A stretch of DNA of 64,000 bases. Source: Desulfobulbaceae bacterium. GTDB lineage: Bacteria; Desulfobacterota; Desulfobulbia; Desulfobulbales; Desulfobulbaceae. Below are positions 18,140-27,615 of this stretch, piece after piece. Numbering within the stretch: position 1 is the first letter of the stretch; the number at the start of each line of letters is the position of its first letter. A model generated the notes under the pieces. It did no database searches. It was given only the letters and a program-made list of their open reading frames with translations, and was not told where the DNA came from. Location: positions 24,344-88,343 of the forward strand of contig JAAYIE010000084.1 of the NCBI GenBank assembly GCA_012744275.1, in the 5' to 3' direction. The position numbers and the translations under genes were made by a program.

Positions 18140-19600
18140 TTATTGTTGAGGTAAGAGCTGCTGCAGTTTTTTAATGGCCTCATTACTGGCATCAAAGTGC
18201 CTTTTTGCCTGCTCCATTTTTTCCTGATCGCCATCGCGGATACTGTTTGCAGTCAGACGAAAAGCATCCCTGCGGTTGGTTACTGATTCCAGTACCAGGA
18301 CCTGATGGGCGCGGAGACGTGAATTTTCGTCAAGCGGAGTCGCGCTCAGGCGTTCGTAAATTGCCTCCCACGGGGCAACAATATCCCGTTCCAACGCTTT
18401 GAGTAGGCCCTCTGGCGAACTCGATCCGGAGGCCGCAAGCTGTTGCCAATTTTCAAGTTCTGCCGAAAGCATTTTCTCCTGTTCGGCAAACCAGCTCATA
18501 TCTGCATGATATTGTTCTTCTTTGCGATAGGCCTCGCCGGTGTTTTTAATTGGCAGGGTGAGAAGAATCAGGGCCAGGGTTGCTGCGAGGAGAGAGAGCA
18601 GCGGTCGAAGCAGGCCTGTTTGCGCACGTAAATCAGCGCTCAATGGGCGTGCCAGCAACCAGCCCATAACAAATCCGCCCGCAAGACCACCGAGATGGGC
18701 CGCGTTGTCAATGCCTTCCTGCCGCATGCCGTAGATGAGCGAATAGAAGATAAAGCCAATAACGATTGTGCTCTGGCTCTTCATAATAGCTACCGGCACC
18801 TGATTACGCCGGTCGAGCATGAAGGCGAGCAGAGCGCCATATACCCCAAAGATCGCGCCGGAAGCACCCGCACTGTTGATCATCGGGTTCCAGTGCAGGC
18901 TGGCAATGCTGCCCGCAAGCCCGGCAAGGACGTACAGAAGGGCATAGTGCGCACTGCCATACAGGCGTTCCACCAGTTTGCCGGTATAGTAGAGCACCCA
19001 CATGTTCAGCGTCAGGTGGATAAGACCGACGTGCAGGAACATGGAACTCAACAGCCGCCACCACTGACCTCCGCTGGTGTAAGGACCGAAATTGGAACCC
19101 CAGGAAATCAGCATGCGGCCATCGGGTCGCAGCAGGTCTACACCAGAGATAACCATCGCTGCAAAGATGATCACATTTACTGCGACAATGGTGGGGGTGA
19201 CAAAGGCATGCGGAGTCGCCTGCATGAGGCGTTCTGTGAAGTCATCGATATCGTGCTGATCCTGCTTAAGGATTGCACTTTGTGTGGTGGGAAGTAGCTT
19301 GGCAAGCCTTTGTGCGCTTGCCTCGTTTTCGAGTAGTATGGTCATGTGCCCGGCTTTTGGGGCGCTTGTGCCGGCCAACATCTCAAAACGAACAGATCTG
19401 CCTTCGCGCTGCACGTTCACGATCTGGGCCGGGTCGAAGCTGAGCTCGACGCTGGCAGGAGATCCGAGTGGTTTGTTCCTTTTTGCTCGGATCACTACTG
19501 AACTGCCGAGATCAAGCTCTCCTGTACCGGAAAGATTGAAGCTGTTGGTAGCCTGGCCGGTGAAGAAATTTCGCCGAAACTTGACTATAAAACGTTCCAT
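18140..19600 (-). CDS. Rhomboid family intramembrane serine protease
   Basis: 486 residues from ATG 19600. A soluble N-terminal region of ~135 residues (beta-rich, possibly PH-like) precedes the rhomboid core at ~150-350. There the motifs are HVGLIHLTLNMW (first-loop His/Asn), the serine motif GASGAIFGVYGALLAF and HLGGLAGGFVMGW with the catalytic histidine. The C-terminal ~130 residues are helical and charged and probably cytoplasmic. It cleaves substrates within the inner membrane; the natural substrate is unknown. A short repeat copy sits directly upstream of its ribosome site. Confidence 0.92.
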   Translation of the reverse strand: MERFIVKFRRNFFTGQATNSFNLSGTGELDLGSSVVIRAKRNKPLGSPASVELSFDPAQIVNVQREGRSVRFEMLAGTSAPKAGHMTILLENEASAQRLAKLLPTTQSAILKQDQHDIDDFTERLMQATPHAFVTPTIVAVNVIIFAAMVISGVDLLRPDGRMLISWGSNFGPYTSGGQWWRLLSSMFLHVGLIHLTLNMWVLYYTGKLVERLYGSAHYALLYVLAGLAGSIASLHWNPMINSAGASGAIFGVYGALLAFMLDRRNQVPVAIMKSQSTIVIGFIFYSLIYGMRQEGIDNAAHLGGLAGGFVMGWLLARPLSADLRAQTGLLRPLLSLLAATLALILLTLPIKNTGEAYRKEEQYHADMSWFAEQEKMLSAELENWQQLAASGSSSPEGLLKALERDIVAPWEAIYERLSATPLDENSRLRAHQVLVLESVTNRRDAFRLTANSIRDGDQEKMEQAKRHFDASNEAIKKLQQLLPQQ

Positions 19601-19612
19601 ATTGTTTTTGCC

Positions 19613-19683
19613 TTTATTCCAACCCCACCTCAAAGCACTCTCTATGCCGGCATCAGCACCTTCAATCTGGAATTGGAATTAAT
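19613..19683 (-). repeat. Dispersed inverted-end repeat, short form
   Basis: About 70 bp between the rhomboid start and the oxidoreductase stop. Minus-strand left end TTCCAATTCCAGATTGAAGG and right end GTGCTTTGAGGTGGGGTTGGAA form a long imperfect hairpin. The core found in the longer copies is missing, so this looks like an internally deleted version. Confidence 0.65.
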
Positions 19684-19692
19684 CTGGCACCA

Positions 19693-22600
19693 TTAAAAGG
19701 CAATCACTTCGCCGCCTTGGAGCAAATCCTTTGCCTCATGTTGCCATTCCCCTCCCCCGATCCGTTCCGCTAGATACACGGTCAAGTGCTGTGGTTTCGG
19801 ACCTTTGGTGCTATGCCGCCCCAAACCAGTGAGGCAGGAGGGGCAGTTGGTGATCACTGTATCTTGAGGTGTACAGGTATCGCATTGGGCAATGGCTGTG
19901 GCTTTGCGGCTCAGCATGGCACCGGTGATGTCTGGCCTCGACAGGGACAAGGTACCGGCCTCGGAGCAGCAATAAGGTTGAGGGCCCACTTCCTGCACCA
20001 GACGCCTGAGCAGGGCAGGGCCTTCCCCTTGCAGGGAATCGTGGCAGGGCGTGTGATACGATAACCTTCCGGGTAGCCGTTTTGTGGGTATGGCGGTGTC
20101 TTCCAGCACAAACCAGGAGGCGTCAAGCAACTCGCAGGAGAAGATGTCCTCTACCCCCAACTCATGTAGAGCTTCCCGGCAAGTACCGCAGCTCACCACT
20201 ACGGCATCAAAGTGCACATGGCCGAGCATATCCCGAATCTGACTTAAAATAATGGTGTCGCGCAGGGTAATGTCGCCGTGCATCTTCACCTTGGCATTGG
20301 CCTTGGCAGGAAAGCCACAGCACAGGTTGGCCGGCGGTAGCACCACCCGCACCCCATTTTTTATCAGGATATACAGGCTTGCCACGGCCACTTCGCTGTA
20401 CAATCGTTCCGAGCCGCAGCCTGGAAAATAAAATACGGTTTTTTCCGATGCCTCTTTTGCCTTGATCGGATTGAACAGCAAGGCTTCGTTTAGCGTTGTC
20501 TGGGGCAGATAATGCCGTAAAACATGGACAGCAGGTTGTGGCATGGGCGCGGCTAGCATGGCCAGGGGCACCCATTTTTTCTCGCGTAGCCCGACAGGTA
20601 GTTTCGGCAGCAGCTCTGCGCCCAAGCGCTGGCCCCAGGCCCCACCCCGCACGACCACCGTATGGAAGAGGCGGTTAAAGGCGCGGTTGCGTGATTTCAG
20701 ATAGGCCAGCGACAAACGGGTGGGCAGGGGAGAACGCTTGTAGCCCCGCTCGTTTAAAATGCGGCGCTCCAGAACAGAGATGGAGGCCGTGTCAATGTTG
20801 ACCGGGCAGGGTGGCAGGCATTTGCCACATAAGGTGCAGTGATCAGCCACTTCTTCCAGGTATTTCAATTGGTTAAACCGAGGAGAATGGGAACGCTGCA
20901 TGTCATACAGCAGGGCCTCGATGAGCGAGCCGATGGCTAGATTCTTGTTGCGCGGGTGAAAAAAAAGGTCATTTGCCGGCGCAAACACACAGCAATCTGG
21001 CTTGCATTTACCACAGCGGATACACTGAGCAATACTGCCAGCCAGGGTTTCCAGCGAGTTGTGCTGGAGAATGCGTGCCTCGAGCTCCAATAGATTGAAA
21101 GAAGGCGTGAATACTCGTTCCATAATATCGGCAGCATCCAGCTTGCCTGGATTCATCAGACCTTTTGGGTCAACCTGATTGCGGTAACGGCGCAGATCCT
21201 CCACCCGTTCCTTATCAAGAAATTTGATCTTGGTGATGCCGATACCGTGCTCGCCGCTGACCACACCGTCCAGTTCTATGGCTTTGCGCATGACTGCTTC
21301 AGCGGTCTGCTCTGCCCGCTGCATCATGGCCCGGTCGTTTGAGAATACCGGAATATTGACATGCACATTGCCGTCACCGGCATGCATGTGGGTGGCGATA
21401 ATGATGCGGCGCTTACGAGTTTCGTCATAAATACGACGTATAGTTGCCAGGATGCGTGGGTAGCCACGAAACAGTTCGTTCAGTTTGGCCAGAAGCGTCT
21501 TGACGGACAGTTCTTGCTGCAACGGAGTCCGTCCTCCAGCGGCCAGACTGTCCAGGGCCTTGGTGCAGAGTTCCTCGGCCTTGGGCATCTTGGCTTCCAG
21601 CCAGTCCGGGTCTTCCAGAGGTTCTGCAATGGTGAGATAATCCATAATTTCATGGATCACACATTTCTGGCTGAACTGATCTTCGCTCAGGTTGTACTGG
21701 TCTACGTAGCGGGCAAAATCGGCCAGGGCTGGCAGAGGGAGAACGATATCTTCATTGAGTTTGAAGGCATTGGTCCGCGCTGCAATGGCGCCCAGGCGTT
21801 TGCGATCCCGCCAGAAACGACTGGCTTCATCGGCATCCGCGGCCACAAAAATTTCTGTATTGGGATACTTTTTAAGCAAGTTCAGCAGGTTTCCTTTACC
21901 GCGCAGGATCTGTTCGCTGGTGTGGGCAACCATGTCAACGAGGAGTACGGCCTTGGGCGGCACGCTGCGGGCAGCCTTGAATTTGTAGTCAATAGCGCGG
22001 ATGTACTCTTCGTCAAAGTGCTCCAATGCCATCAGAGCCTCTTCACCCCGGTTGACAAAGAAATCCGAGAGTTCGACAATTACCCGGCTGGCCTCGTCCA
22101 TGCTGTCGCCAAAAAATTCCAGGCAAAAGGTCATTTTTTTAGGATAATTTTTGTAGAGGACAAACTCGGCTGAGGTGATAACCCCATCCGTGCCCTCTTT
22201 CTGCACGCCAGGAAGCCCACCCAGAGCCTTATTGGTAATATCTTTCCACAGACCTTTTTTACGGATCTCATCTCCACGCAGGTTGATACTGCGCAGCAGG
22301 GTGTTGGCTTGGTCGCGCACTTCAAAGATAAGCTGATCTTCCGGCAGAATTTTTCGCAGCGGGTGGCCTTGGCGGCGTACGGTCAAGAGGCCTGCACCAG
22401 GCATGGCAATGGTGTAGGCAGCAATATTGTCGATGGCCGTGCCCCAGAGTACCGCGGTTTTGCCGCCGGCATTTTCCGCGATATTGCCGCCAATGGTCGA
22501 GGCCCAGGCACTGGTTGGATCGGTGGCAAAAACGTAGCCGCGTTCCTCGGCATACTGCATGGCCTGCTGGGTGATCACCCCGGCCTCCAGCCGTAGTACA

Positions 22601-23334
22601 GTACAGGCTGCACCTTGGTTTTCCTGGGCGGGTATTTCGCGAATACCCTTGATACGATTAAGTTTTTCCGTGTTGATGATTACGCAATCCGCAGCCACTG
22701 GTACTGCACCGCCGGTCAGGCCGGTGCCGCCCCCCCTTGGTATGATGTGCAGGTTGAGATCAGCAATGGCAGCAAACAGGGGAGGCAGCTGTTCTTCTGC
22801 GTTGGGGCGCAATACGGCAACGGGCAGAAACAAACGCCAGTCGGTGGCATCGGTGGCGTGGCTGATAAGGACGAAAGGATCCATGCAGACATTGTCTGGC
22901 CCAATGATTGCGCCGAGTTGCTTGCGGAACAGTGCCTGCCGCGTTTTGGCTTGGTCAAGGCCAGAACGCAGCTTGTTGGCCTCCTGCCGGCACCTGTCCA
23001 CCAGGCGTAACACCTTGTCCATGCGTACCCTGTCTTGACTGTTTTTTTTGGCGGTTTCTTCGATAATGCCCAAGTCTTTGAGCATGGCCTCAAAAAGAAA
23101 GCGGCGGCGTTTGGGAAAATCCACCAATTCCTGCCGGAGGAAAGGGTTGCGGTGCAGAATAAAGAGATCGCCCATAAAGCGCATCAGCAAGCGGGCGGAG
23201 CGCCCGGTAACCCGCTGACTACGCAGCTCCTCCACATCCTCCCAGACAGCTTCGCCGAAAAGCTGGCGAATGATGAGCCGATCGTCGGCAGAGGTAAAGT
23301 TGTAAGGGATTTCGCGATAAGTACTGGTTCTCAT
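19693..23334 (-). CDS. FAD-linked / Fe-S / CCG-domain oxidoreductase (D-lactate dehydrogenase-like)
   Basis: 1213 residues joining three modules. FAD-binding PCMH domain (~140-400; PRGGGTGLTGGAVP and IAENAGGK), then the GlcD-type C-terminal domain (HMHAGDGNVHVNIPVFS and DGVVSGEHGIG). Two [4Fe-4S] motifs near 790-880 (CIRCGKCKPDCC and CTLCGKCLPPCP). Two GlpC-like CCG blocks near the end (CCGFPAKAN, SCGTCREAL, CNSCLTG-like). This matches the long Dld-II/GlcD-GlpC fusions that oxidise D-2-hydroxy acids such as D-lactate and feed electrons to the quinone pool or another carrier. Peripheral membrane location is inferred. No operon partner. Confidence 0.9.
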   Translation of the reverse strand: MRTSTYREIPYNFTSADDRLIIRQLFGEAVWEDVEELRSQRVTGRSARLLMRFMGDLFILHRNPFLRQELVDFPKRRRFLFEAMLKDLGIIEETAKKNSQDRVRMDKVLRLVDRCRQEANKLRSGLDQAKTRQALFRKQLGAIIGPDNVCMDPFVLISHATDATDWRLFLPVAVLRPNAEEQLPPLFAAIADLNLHIIPRGGGTGLTGGAVPVAADCVIINTEKLNRIKGIREIPAQENQGAACTVLRLEAGVITQQAMQYAEERGYVFATDPTSAWASTIGGNIAENAGGKTAVLWGTAIDNIAAYTIAMPGAGLLTVRRQGHPLRKILPEDQLIFEVRDQANTLLRSINLRGDEIRKKGLWKDITNKALGGLPGVQKEGTDGVITSAEFVLYKNYPKKMTFCLEFFGDSMDEASRVIVELSDFFVNRGEEALMALEHFDEEYIRAIDYKFKAARSVPPKAVLLVDMVAHTSEQILRGKGNLLNLLKKYPNTEIFVAADADEASRFWRDRKRLGAIAARTNAFKLNEDIVLPLPALADFARYVDQYNLSEDQFSQKCVIHEIMDYLTIAEPLEDPDWLEAKMPKAEELCTKALDSLAAGGRTPLQQELSVKTLLAKLNELFRGYPRILATIRRIYDETRKRRIIIATHMHAGDGNVHVNIPVFSNDRAMMQRAEQTAEAVMRKAIELDGVVSGEHGIGITKIKFLDKERVEDLRRYRNQVDPKGLMNPGKLDAADIMERVFTPSFNLLELEARILQHNSLETLAGSIAQCIRCGKCKPDCCVFAPANDLFFHPRNKNLAIGSLIEALLYDMQRSHSPRFNQLKYLEEVADHCTLCGKCLPPCPVNIDTASISVLERRILNERGYKRSPLPTRLSLAYLKSRNRAFNRLFHTVVVRGGAWGQRLGAELLPKLPVGLREKKWVPLAMLAAPMPQPAVHVLRHYLPQTTLNEALLFNPIKAKEASEKTVFYFPGCGSERLYSEVAVASLYILIKNGVRVVLPPANLCCGFPAKANAKVKMHGDITLRDTIILSQIRDMLGHVHFDAVVVSCGTCREALHELGVEDIFSCELLDASWFVLEDTAIPTKRLPGRLSYHTPCHDSLQGEGPALLRRLVQEVGPQPYCCSEAGTLSLSRPDITGAMLSRKATAIAQCDTCTPQDTVITNCPSCLTGLGRHSTKGPKPQHLTVYLAERIGGGEWQHEAKDLLQGGEVIAF

Positions 23335-23904
23335 GACTTGGCCTGATGGGATAAACGATTGTGGAGAAGTATTACTGCTTTGAAAATGATTGCGGGCAGG
23401 AATGGCAGCGCCTGAAAGTAAAACATTATATCATTGCGCAATAAAGTGTAGTCGGCGCCAGTCCCAGCGCATGCTCGCAGGGTAACCTGCATCATTTCTG
23501 ATCTGAACTGGCATTGTTTATACGGTCGGACGTTTTTGTATCCTTTGTGAAAACGATACCGCTTGCACCAAAAAGAATCCTTTTGTGCCATTTTCCATTC
23601 CCTATACCCCACTATACAGAGCCCATAATTATCTCTTGAACGCTACCAGCACAGTGTGTGTTTTGTAGCGATTTAAACCAGGAGAATGCTGCATCGCGAA
23701 ATACACTTGTTCATCGTTGTCAACACTGGAGCGCTGTGATGCCGAGATGAAAAGGCAAAGTGTGCAAAACAAGAGGTAATCGGAGTTTGGCTGTACCATT
23801 ACGAGCGCTGGGCAGGCAATAGAATGGGCAGGCGTGAAAATATGAAACAAAAAAACCACGGAGGTTGTGGCCTCCGTGGTCAGGAACAGCAAAAAGGGCA
23901 GTGT
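23335..23904. other. 570-bp region between the oxidoreductase gene and rpsT
   Basis: Holds the rpsT terminator (23851-23880) and otherwise no convincing gene. Two minus-strand ORFs of 93 and 87 codons lack ribosome sites and domain character, and one overlaps the terminator. The region is lower in GC than its surroundings. It presumably contains the promoter of the oxidoreductase gene near 23335-23450. Confidence 0.45.
23851..23880 (-). terminator. Rho-independent terminator of rpsT
   Basis: The minus strand reads a 10-bp stem ACCACGGAGG/CCTCCGTGGT with a six-base loop followed by a run of T (plus-strand AAAAAAA at 23849-23855). It starts 25 bp past the rpsT stop. Confidence 0.9.
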
Positions 23905-24177
23905 TCAACCCAATGCTTGCATCTTGTTAACCCGTTTTGTGAGACGAGAAATCTTACGGGAAGCGGTTTTCTTATGAATGGTGCCCTTGGCGGCGGTTTT
24001 GTCAATTACCGGGATGGCACGCTGCAGAGCGCTTTTAGCCTCTTCTTCTGAACCGGCAACCAGAGCTTCTTCAATTTTACGGATAGCGCTCTTCATGGCC
24101 GATTTGTTCATGCGATTTCGCAGACGGCGAGCTTTGGACTGACGATCTCTTTTTTCAGCAGATTTATGGGTGGCCAT
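23905..24177 (-). CDS. rpsT: 30S ribosomal protein S20
   Basis: 90 residues, typical of S20. Sequence features are the basic N-terminus HKSAEKRDRQSKARRLRNR, the conserved MNKSAMKSAIRK helix and the C-terminal KTAAKGTIHKKTASRKISRL. It binds 16S rRNA in the small subunit. A GAGGAAG ribosome site precedes the ATG and a strong terminator follows, so it is a single-gene transcript. Confidence 0.97.
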   Translation of the reverse strand: MATHKSAEKRDRQSKARRLRNRMNKSAMKSAIRKIEEALVAGSEEEAKSALQRAIPVIDKTAAKGTIHKKTASRKISRLTKRVNKMQALG

Positions 24178-24306
24178 GGAGTCTTCCTCACAAATGGTAA
24201 ATGTAGTCTATATATAATTTAGTGCCAACTTGTAACTTAAATGAACTTTGTTGTATAGCAAGTGTGCGTTGCACTGTCAATGAAAAAGTGACCGGATTCT
24301 GCCGCC

Positions 24307-25671
24307 TTACTGCCTTTCACCAGGCTGGGCCGGGATGGTGCCAGTGGCACCGTCCAGATTGGCGGAATCAAGTAGCGCACCGCCAAGGCGGGCGTCGGTT
24401 AGGTCTGCGCCGCTCAAGTCTGCACGGTAGAGGTCAGCCTTACGCAAATCAGCACCCAGTAGGGTTGCGCCACGCAGATTCGCACCCTTGAGGTTTGCCC
24501 TGCGTAAATCCGTCCTGCTCAAATTACTGCCTTGAAAGTTGGCCCGTTCCAAATCAAACTTTTCAAAATCCCGCCCTGAAAAGTCAAGGCCCGAAAGGTT
24601 GCAGTCAATGCACTGTTTCTGCTTAAACATTTGCTTAACCAGCTGATCCCGGTCGGCGTCCGCAGCTCTGTTGTCTGATGGCGCTGTTGTGGCGATGTCA
24701 CTTTCAACTTCAGCAGGTACGATTTCCGCCGGTTGCCGGTTGGGCTCCGATACTACTGCCTCAGCTTGCGGTGCAGAAGCAGCTGCTGTTCCGTCTCCCT
24801 GTCCGGCGGCTACAGTTTCTCCTGCTTCTTCGGTGGCTGAGGCAGAAGCAACTACTGCTCCGTCATCAGGCCGGGCTGATGCTGTTACCGATGATACAGT
24901 CTCGACATCTGTTCCGGGGGCAACGGGGAGTGGCTTGGCCGCCGATACACCGGCAGTGACAGGATCCGGTGCGGCCGCAGGGGTATCTGTGGGAGATTTT
25001 TGCGCGTCTTCTGTCAGGGCGGCTTGTGTGGTTTCTTGGCTTGAGGTAACCGCAACTGGTCTATCTTCAGGCGGTAAAGTGGCAGGCGCTATTGGCAAAG
25101 GCTTGCTTGCCACCATGCCCGCTTCTTCGGTAACATTTATCCCCGGTGCCGGAGCAGTCGGCATTGTGGCCATAGTATTAGCTGGCTCTGTACTCTCCGG
25201 TTCCTGAATATCAGCAGTTTCGGAACCTGATGGGGGGCCGCTCTCTGGTATTTGCACTTTTTGTTCTGGTACGTACCCTGAGGCTGACTGGATCTGTGTC
25301 TGGCTGATAAAGGCGCCTTCCAGGACAGCTCCACTAAGGTCTGCCCCGCTCAAATCGGCTCTGGCCAGGTCGGCGCCGCCCAAATTAGCTCCACTGAGGT
25401 TGGTACCACGCAGATTAGCTCCAACCAAATCTGTCAAAAGCAGGCGGGCCCCAGCCAGGTTTGCGCCTTCCAGATTGACTCCGGTCAGTTTCAAGCGGGT
25501 AAGTTCCGCCCCAGCCAGGTTGCAGGAGGGGCATGCCCGGGATGTCAGCAGGGTATCCAGATTTTTTTGGATTTCAGCAGATGGTGGTGGCGCTTCAGCG
25601 CTCAAGCCAAGGCCGGTACAGCAAATCCAGGCAAAGCAACAGCTTGCCGCAAGCTGAACGTAATTTTTCAT
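24307..25671 (-). CDS. Exported pentapeptide-repeat protein with two repeat blocks
   Basis: 454 residues. A signal-like N-terminus (1-25) is followed by CPSCNLAGAELTRLKL, which opens a pentapeptide block (A-[DN]-L-x-x repeats, ~50-125). A 200-residue linker of low complexity rich in A, P, T, S, V and E (~130-340) follows. A second unit then opens with CIDCNLSGLDFSGRD and runs to the end (~355-450). Both blocks open with C-x2-CNL(A/S)G, so the domain has probably been duplicated. Pentapeptide proteins form a quadrilateral beta-helix; the function here is unknown. Periplasmic location is inferred from the signal. Confidence 0.85.
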   Translation of the reverse strand: MKNYVQLAASCCFAWICCTGLGLSAEAPPPSAEIQKNLDTLLTSRACPSCNLAGAELTRLKLTGVNLEGANLAGARLLLTDLVGANLRGTNLSGANLGGADLARADLSGADLSGAVLEGAFISQTQIQSASGYVPEQKVQIPESGPPSGSETADIQEPESTEPANTMATMPTAPAPGINVTEEAGMVASKPLPIAPATLPPEDRPVAVTSSQETTQAALTEDAQKSPTDTPAAAPDPVTAGVSAAKPLPVAPGTDVETVSSVTASARPDDGAVVASASATEEAGETVAAGQGDGTAAASAPQAEAVVSEPNRQPAEIVPAEVESDIATTAPSDNRAADADRDQLVKQMFKQKQCIDCNLSGLDFSGRDFEKFDLERANFQGSNLSRTDLRRANLKGANLRGATLLGADLRKADLYRADLSGADLTDARLGGALLDSANLDGATGTIPAQPGERQ

Positions 25672-25830
25672 GGTGGATGCAGGGGCTTTGTAATTAATGC
25701 AGCAAAGGTAACCGGATACAACAGCTGTGTTGTATACCCGATAACCCTGCGGGCTTCAATCTACTTTCAGATTACCCCGGCTGGGAAAACAGTGGGAGGA
25801 AGACAAAGGCCACCAAGAAAAACTGGCGTG

Positions 25831-25858
25831 CACCAGGTCCTTTTAACACTTCCTGGTG
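25831..25858 (-). terminator. Candidate terminator after the MerR gene
   Basis: Inverted repeat CACCAGG/CCTGGTG with a 14-base loop, just past the MerR stop at 25867. On the minus strand a run of five T follows after a short spacer (CACGCCAGTTTTT). Plausible but imperfect. Confidence 0.4.
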
Positions 25859-25866
25859 GTGCTGTA

Positions 25867-26289
25867 TCACGCCTTACCTTGGGCGCGCGGTGTAGGCTGT
25901 GTTGTTTTCGCTCTCTTTGTTGTACGGGGAGTGGTGTCTTGTTCTTGTTCAACCTTTTCTTTGTCTGCCACAAGTTTTTTAGGGACAAGATTGTTGGAAA
26001 AAATAGCGGTGCACAGTTTGCGTCTGTCCCTTGAACAGTTGGCAATATTCCAGCACGGTGTATAGATGAGCAGTTTTTTTAGGGCATTGATGGATATGCC
26101 GTGTACATGGATCATTTCGCGGATGCATTCAATCCATTTGATATCATCAGCAGAGTAATACCGCCATTTCCCCCGTCGGGCAGGTTTGATTAGCCCTTCC
26201 TTTTCATAGCTGCGTAAAGTGCGCGGATGCAAACCCAGTATTTCCGCAGCCATGCCAATGGTGAAAAGCGCTCTACTATCATCAACCAT
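25867..26289 (-). CDS. MerR-family transcriptional regulator
   Basis: 140 residues from the ATG at 26289 with AGGAAAT upstream; the 204-aa track ORF runs back into the NrfD gene. The N-terminal winged helix is clear: FTIGMAAEILGLHPRTLRSYEKEG, then GLIKPARRGKWRYYSADDI, closest to the HspR-like branch. The helix ISINALKKLLIY leads to PCWNIANCSRDRRKLC, a three-cysteine cluster that could bind a metal or sense redox. The tail is basic and low complexity. It lies downstream of the NrfD unit and may control it; that is inference from position. Confidence 0.85.
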   Translation of the reverse strand: MVDDSRALFTIGMAAEILGLHPRTLRSYEKEGLIKPARRGKWRYYSADDIKWIECIREMIHVHGISINALKKLLIYTPCWNIANCSRDRRKLCTAIFSNNLVPKKLVADKEKVEQEQDTTPRTTKRAKTTQPTPRAQGKA

Positions 26290-26332
26290 ATTTCCTCGCT
26301 TCAGCACAAATATGCTGGTGTAAGGAAGAGTT

Positions 26333-26362
26333 CGGGGCTGGGCTCGAAGGCGCCGAGCCCCG
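26333..26362 (-). terminator. GC-rich hairpin between NrfD gene and MerR gene
   Basis: Contains GGGCTCG/CGAGCCC plus a longer CGGGGCT/AGCCCCG pairing. No T-run follows on the minus strand. It may reduce read-through into the MerR gene or stabilise the upstream mRNA. Confidence 0.45.
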
Positions 26363-26381
26363 TCTTCATTGAATAAAACTG

Positions 26382-27572
26382 TCAGTGCGAACTTGTTTCC
26401 ATAAAACGTGCACCGAAATACCGTTCTCCCTGGACAAAGGCTAACGCAGTCAGGGCTACAGCAGCGGCAATGATTAGCCATTCCCAGACAGAGGGGGTGT
26501 AGGGTGCGTAAATAGCCGCTTCTTCCAAGCCAAAAGTTGGATACACAATCTGGCCAGCCATAACCTGGTTCAAGCGGGCAAAAAACATGCCGACAAGCAC
26601 CATCAGCGACGAAAGCGTTAGGATGAGTGGGCTTTTCAGGCGGGTAAGTAACAGCAGTGCGATGGGTATAACCAGGCCGATCGATACCTCGAATATCCAG
26701 AACTGATTCGCCAGAGGGCCGGAGATGAGGGCGTCTGCCGCTGTCTTGCCGGCCATGGTGCCACCGACGTAGTAGGAAGCCATTTTCCAGAAAAGAGAGA
26801 CGCTGATCAGGACCAGCATGAGCAGTAGGACTTTCCCCGCCGCCTGTACGCTTGTAAACACGTGTTCGGGCATTTTTTTACCCCGCAAGACATAAGCAAA
26901 ATGGGTAAAGCAGACCGTTGCCGCGGCACCAGAGAGGAAGGCGCAGCCAAGAAAATAAATCGGTAGCTGTGCGCCGTACCAATAGGGACGGGCTGCCAAG
27001 GTGGAGAAAACACCGCCCAGACAGGTGTTGGCGGCCACTTCGGCCAACGCGCCCAAAACGCCCAGAAAAATGGCCGTTTTAAAATGTTTGGTGAGGATGA
27101 GCCAGAATTCAAGCAGGAGGAAGCCCACGGCCAGTCCGTATAGCGTACCCATCCACCAGATGTTGGAGGTAAGGTTTGGCGAGGTGATGTTGTAGATCGC
27201 CATTCGCCACGGACTCGCTATCTCCATGCCGATAGTAAAAAAGGCGCTGAAGATTGTGATAATGGAGAGCCAGACCATGCGATTGGCCAACGGAGCAATA
27301 CTGTTGCCGCCAAAAAGGTGACTGATGGCTGCGAGCAGGCACAGGCCAGTGGAGGTGATGGCAAAAAACGCGTAGGTGGAGATTGGCAAACCCCAAGGTA
27401 TTTCGCGCGTGGTGTTGTAGATGTGGTGATGGCCGATGACGAAGCCCGCCAGTCCGACCAGTGCCCCAACCACAAGCCAGAAACCAAAGAACATAGACAG
27501 GCGTTTTACTCTGGACCAGCCAACAACATCTGTTTCGACAACGGCAACTGCAGCTCCTGTGGTGGACATCAT
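26382..27572 (-). CDS. NrfD/PsrC-type membrane subunit (paralogue 1)
   Basis: 396 residues with about ten membrane spans, starting behind AAGGAG. It matches the NrfD/PsrC family of quinone-interacting anchors. Diagnostic regions are the REIPWGL segment, ITSTGLCLLAAISHLFGG and the very conserved SPWRMAIYNITSPNLTSNIW that it shares with paralogue 2. Such proteins carry electrons between the quinone pool and a peripheral Fe-S/molybdenum enzyme. The neighbour upstream is a small membrane ORF, 43 bp away, and a sigma54-type promoter precedes both. Its catalytic partner is not next to it; the molybdoenzyme at 32902 is the nearest candidate. Confidence 0.88.
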   Translation of the reverse strand: MMSTTGAAVAVVETDVVGWSRVKRLSMFFGFWLVVGALVGLAGFVIGHHHIYNTTREIPWGLPISTYAFFAITSTGLCLLAAISHLFGGNSIAPLANRMVWLSIITIFSAFFTIGMEIASPWRMAIYNITSPNLTSNIWWMGTLYGLAVGFLLLEFWLILTKHFKTAIFLGVLGALAEVAANTCLGGVFSTLAARPYWYGAQLPIYFLGCAFLSGAAATVCFTHFAYVLRGKKMPEHVFTSVQAAGKVLLLMLVLISVSLFWKMASYYVGGTMAGKTAADALISGPLANQFWIFEVSIGLVIPIALLLLTRLKSPLILTLSSLMVLVGMFFARLNQVMAGQIVYPTFGLEEAAIYAPYTPSVWEWLIIAAAVALTALAFVQGERYFGARFMETSSH

Positions 27573-27615
27573 GTAACTCCTTGTTCAAATGGATGAATTA
27601 CAGTTTTTTTACTGA

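Noticed and set aside
23331-23892. Two minus-strand ORFs of 93 and 87 codons between the oxidoreductase gene and rpsT
   Set aside because: Composition is unlike coding sequence, no ribosome sites, and one covers the rpsT terminator.
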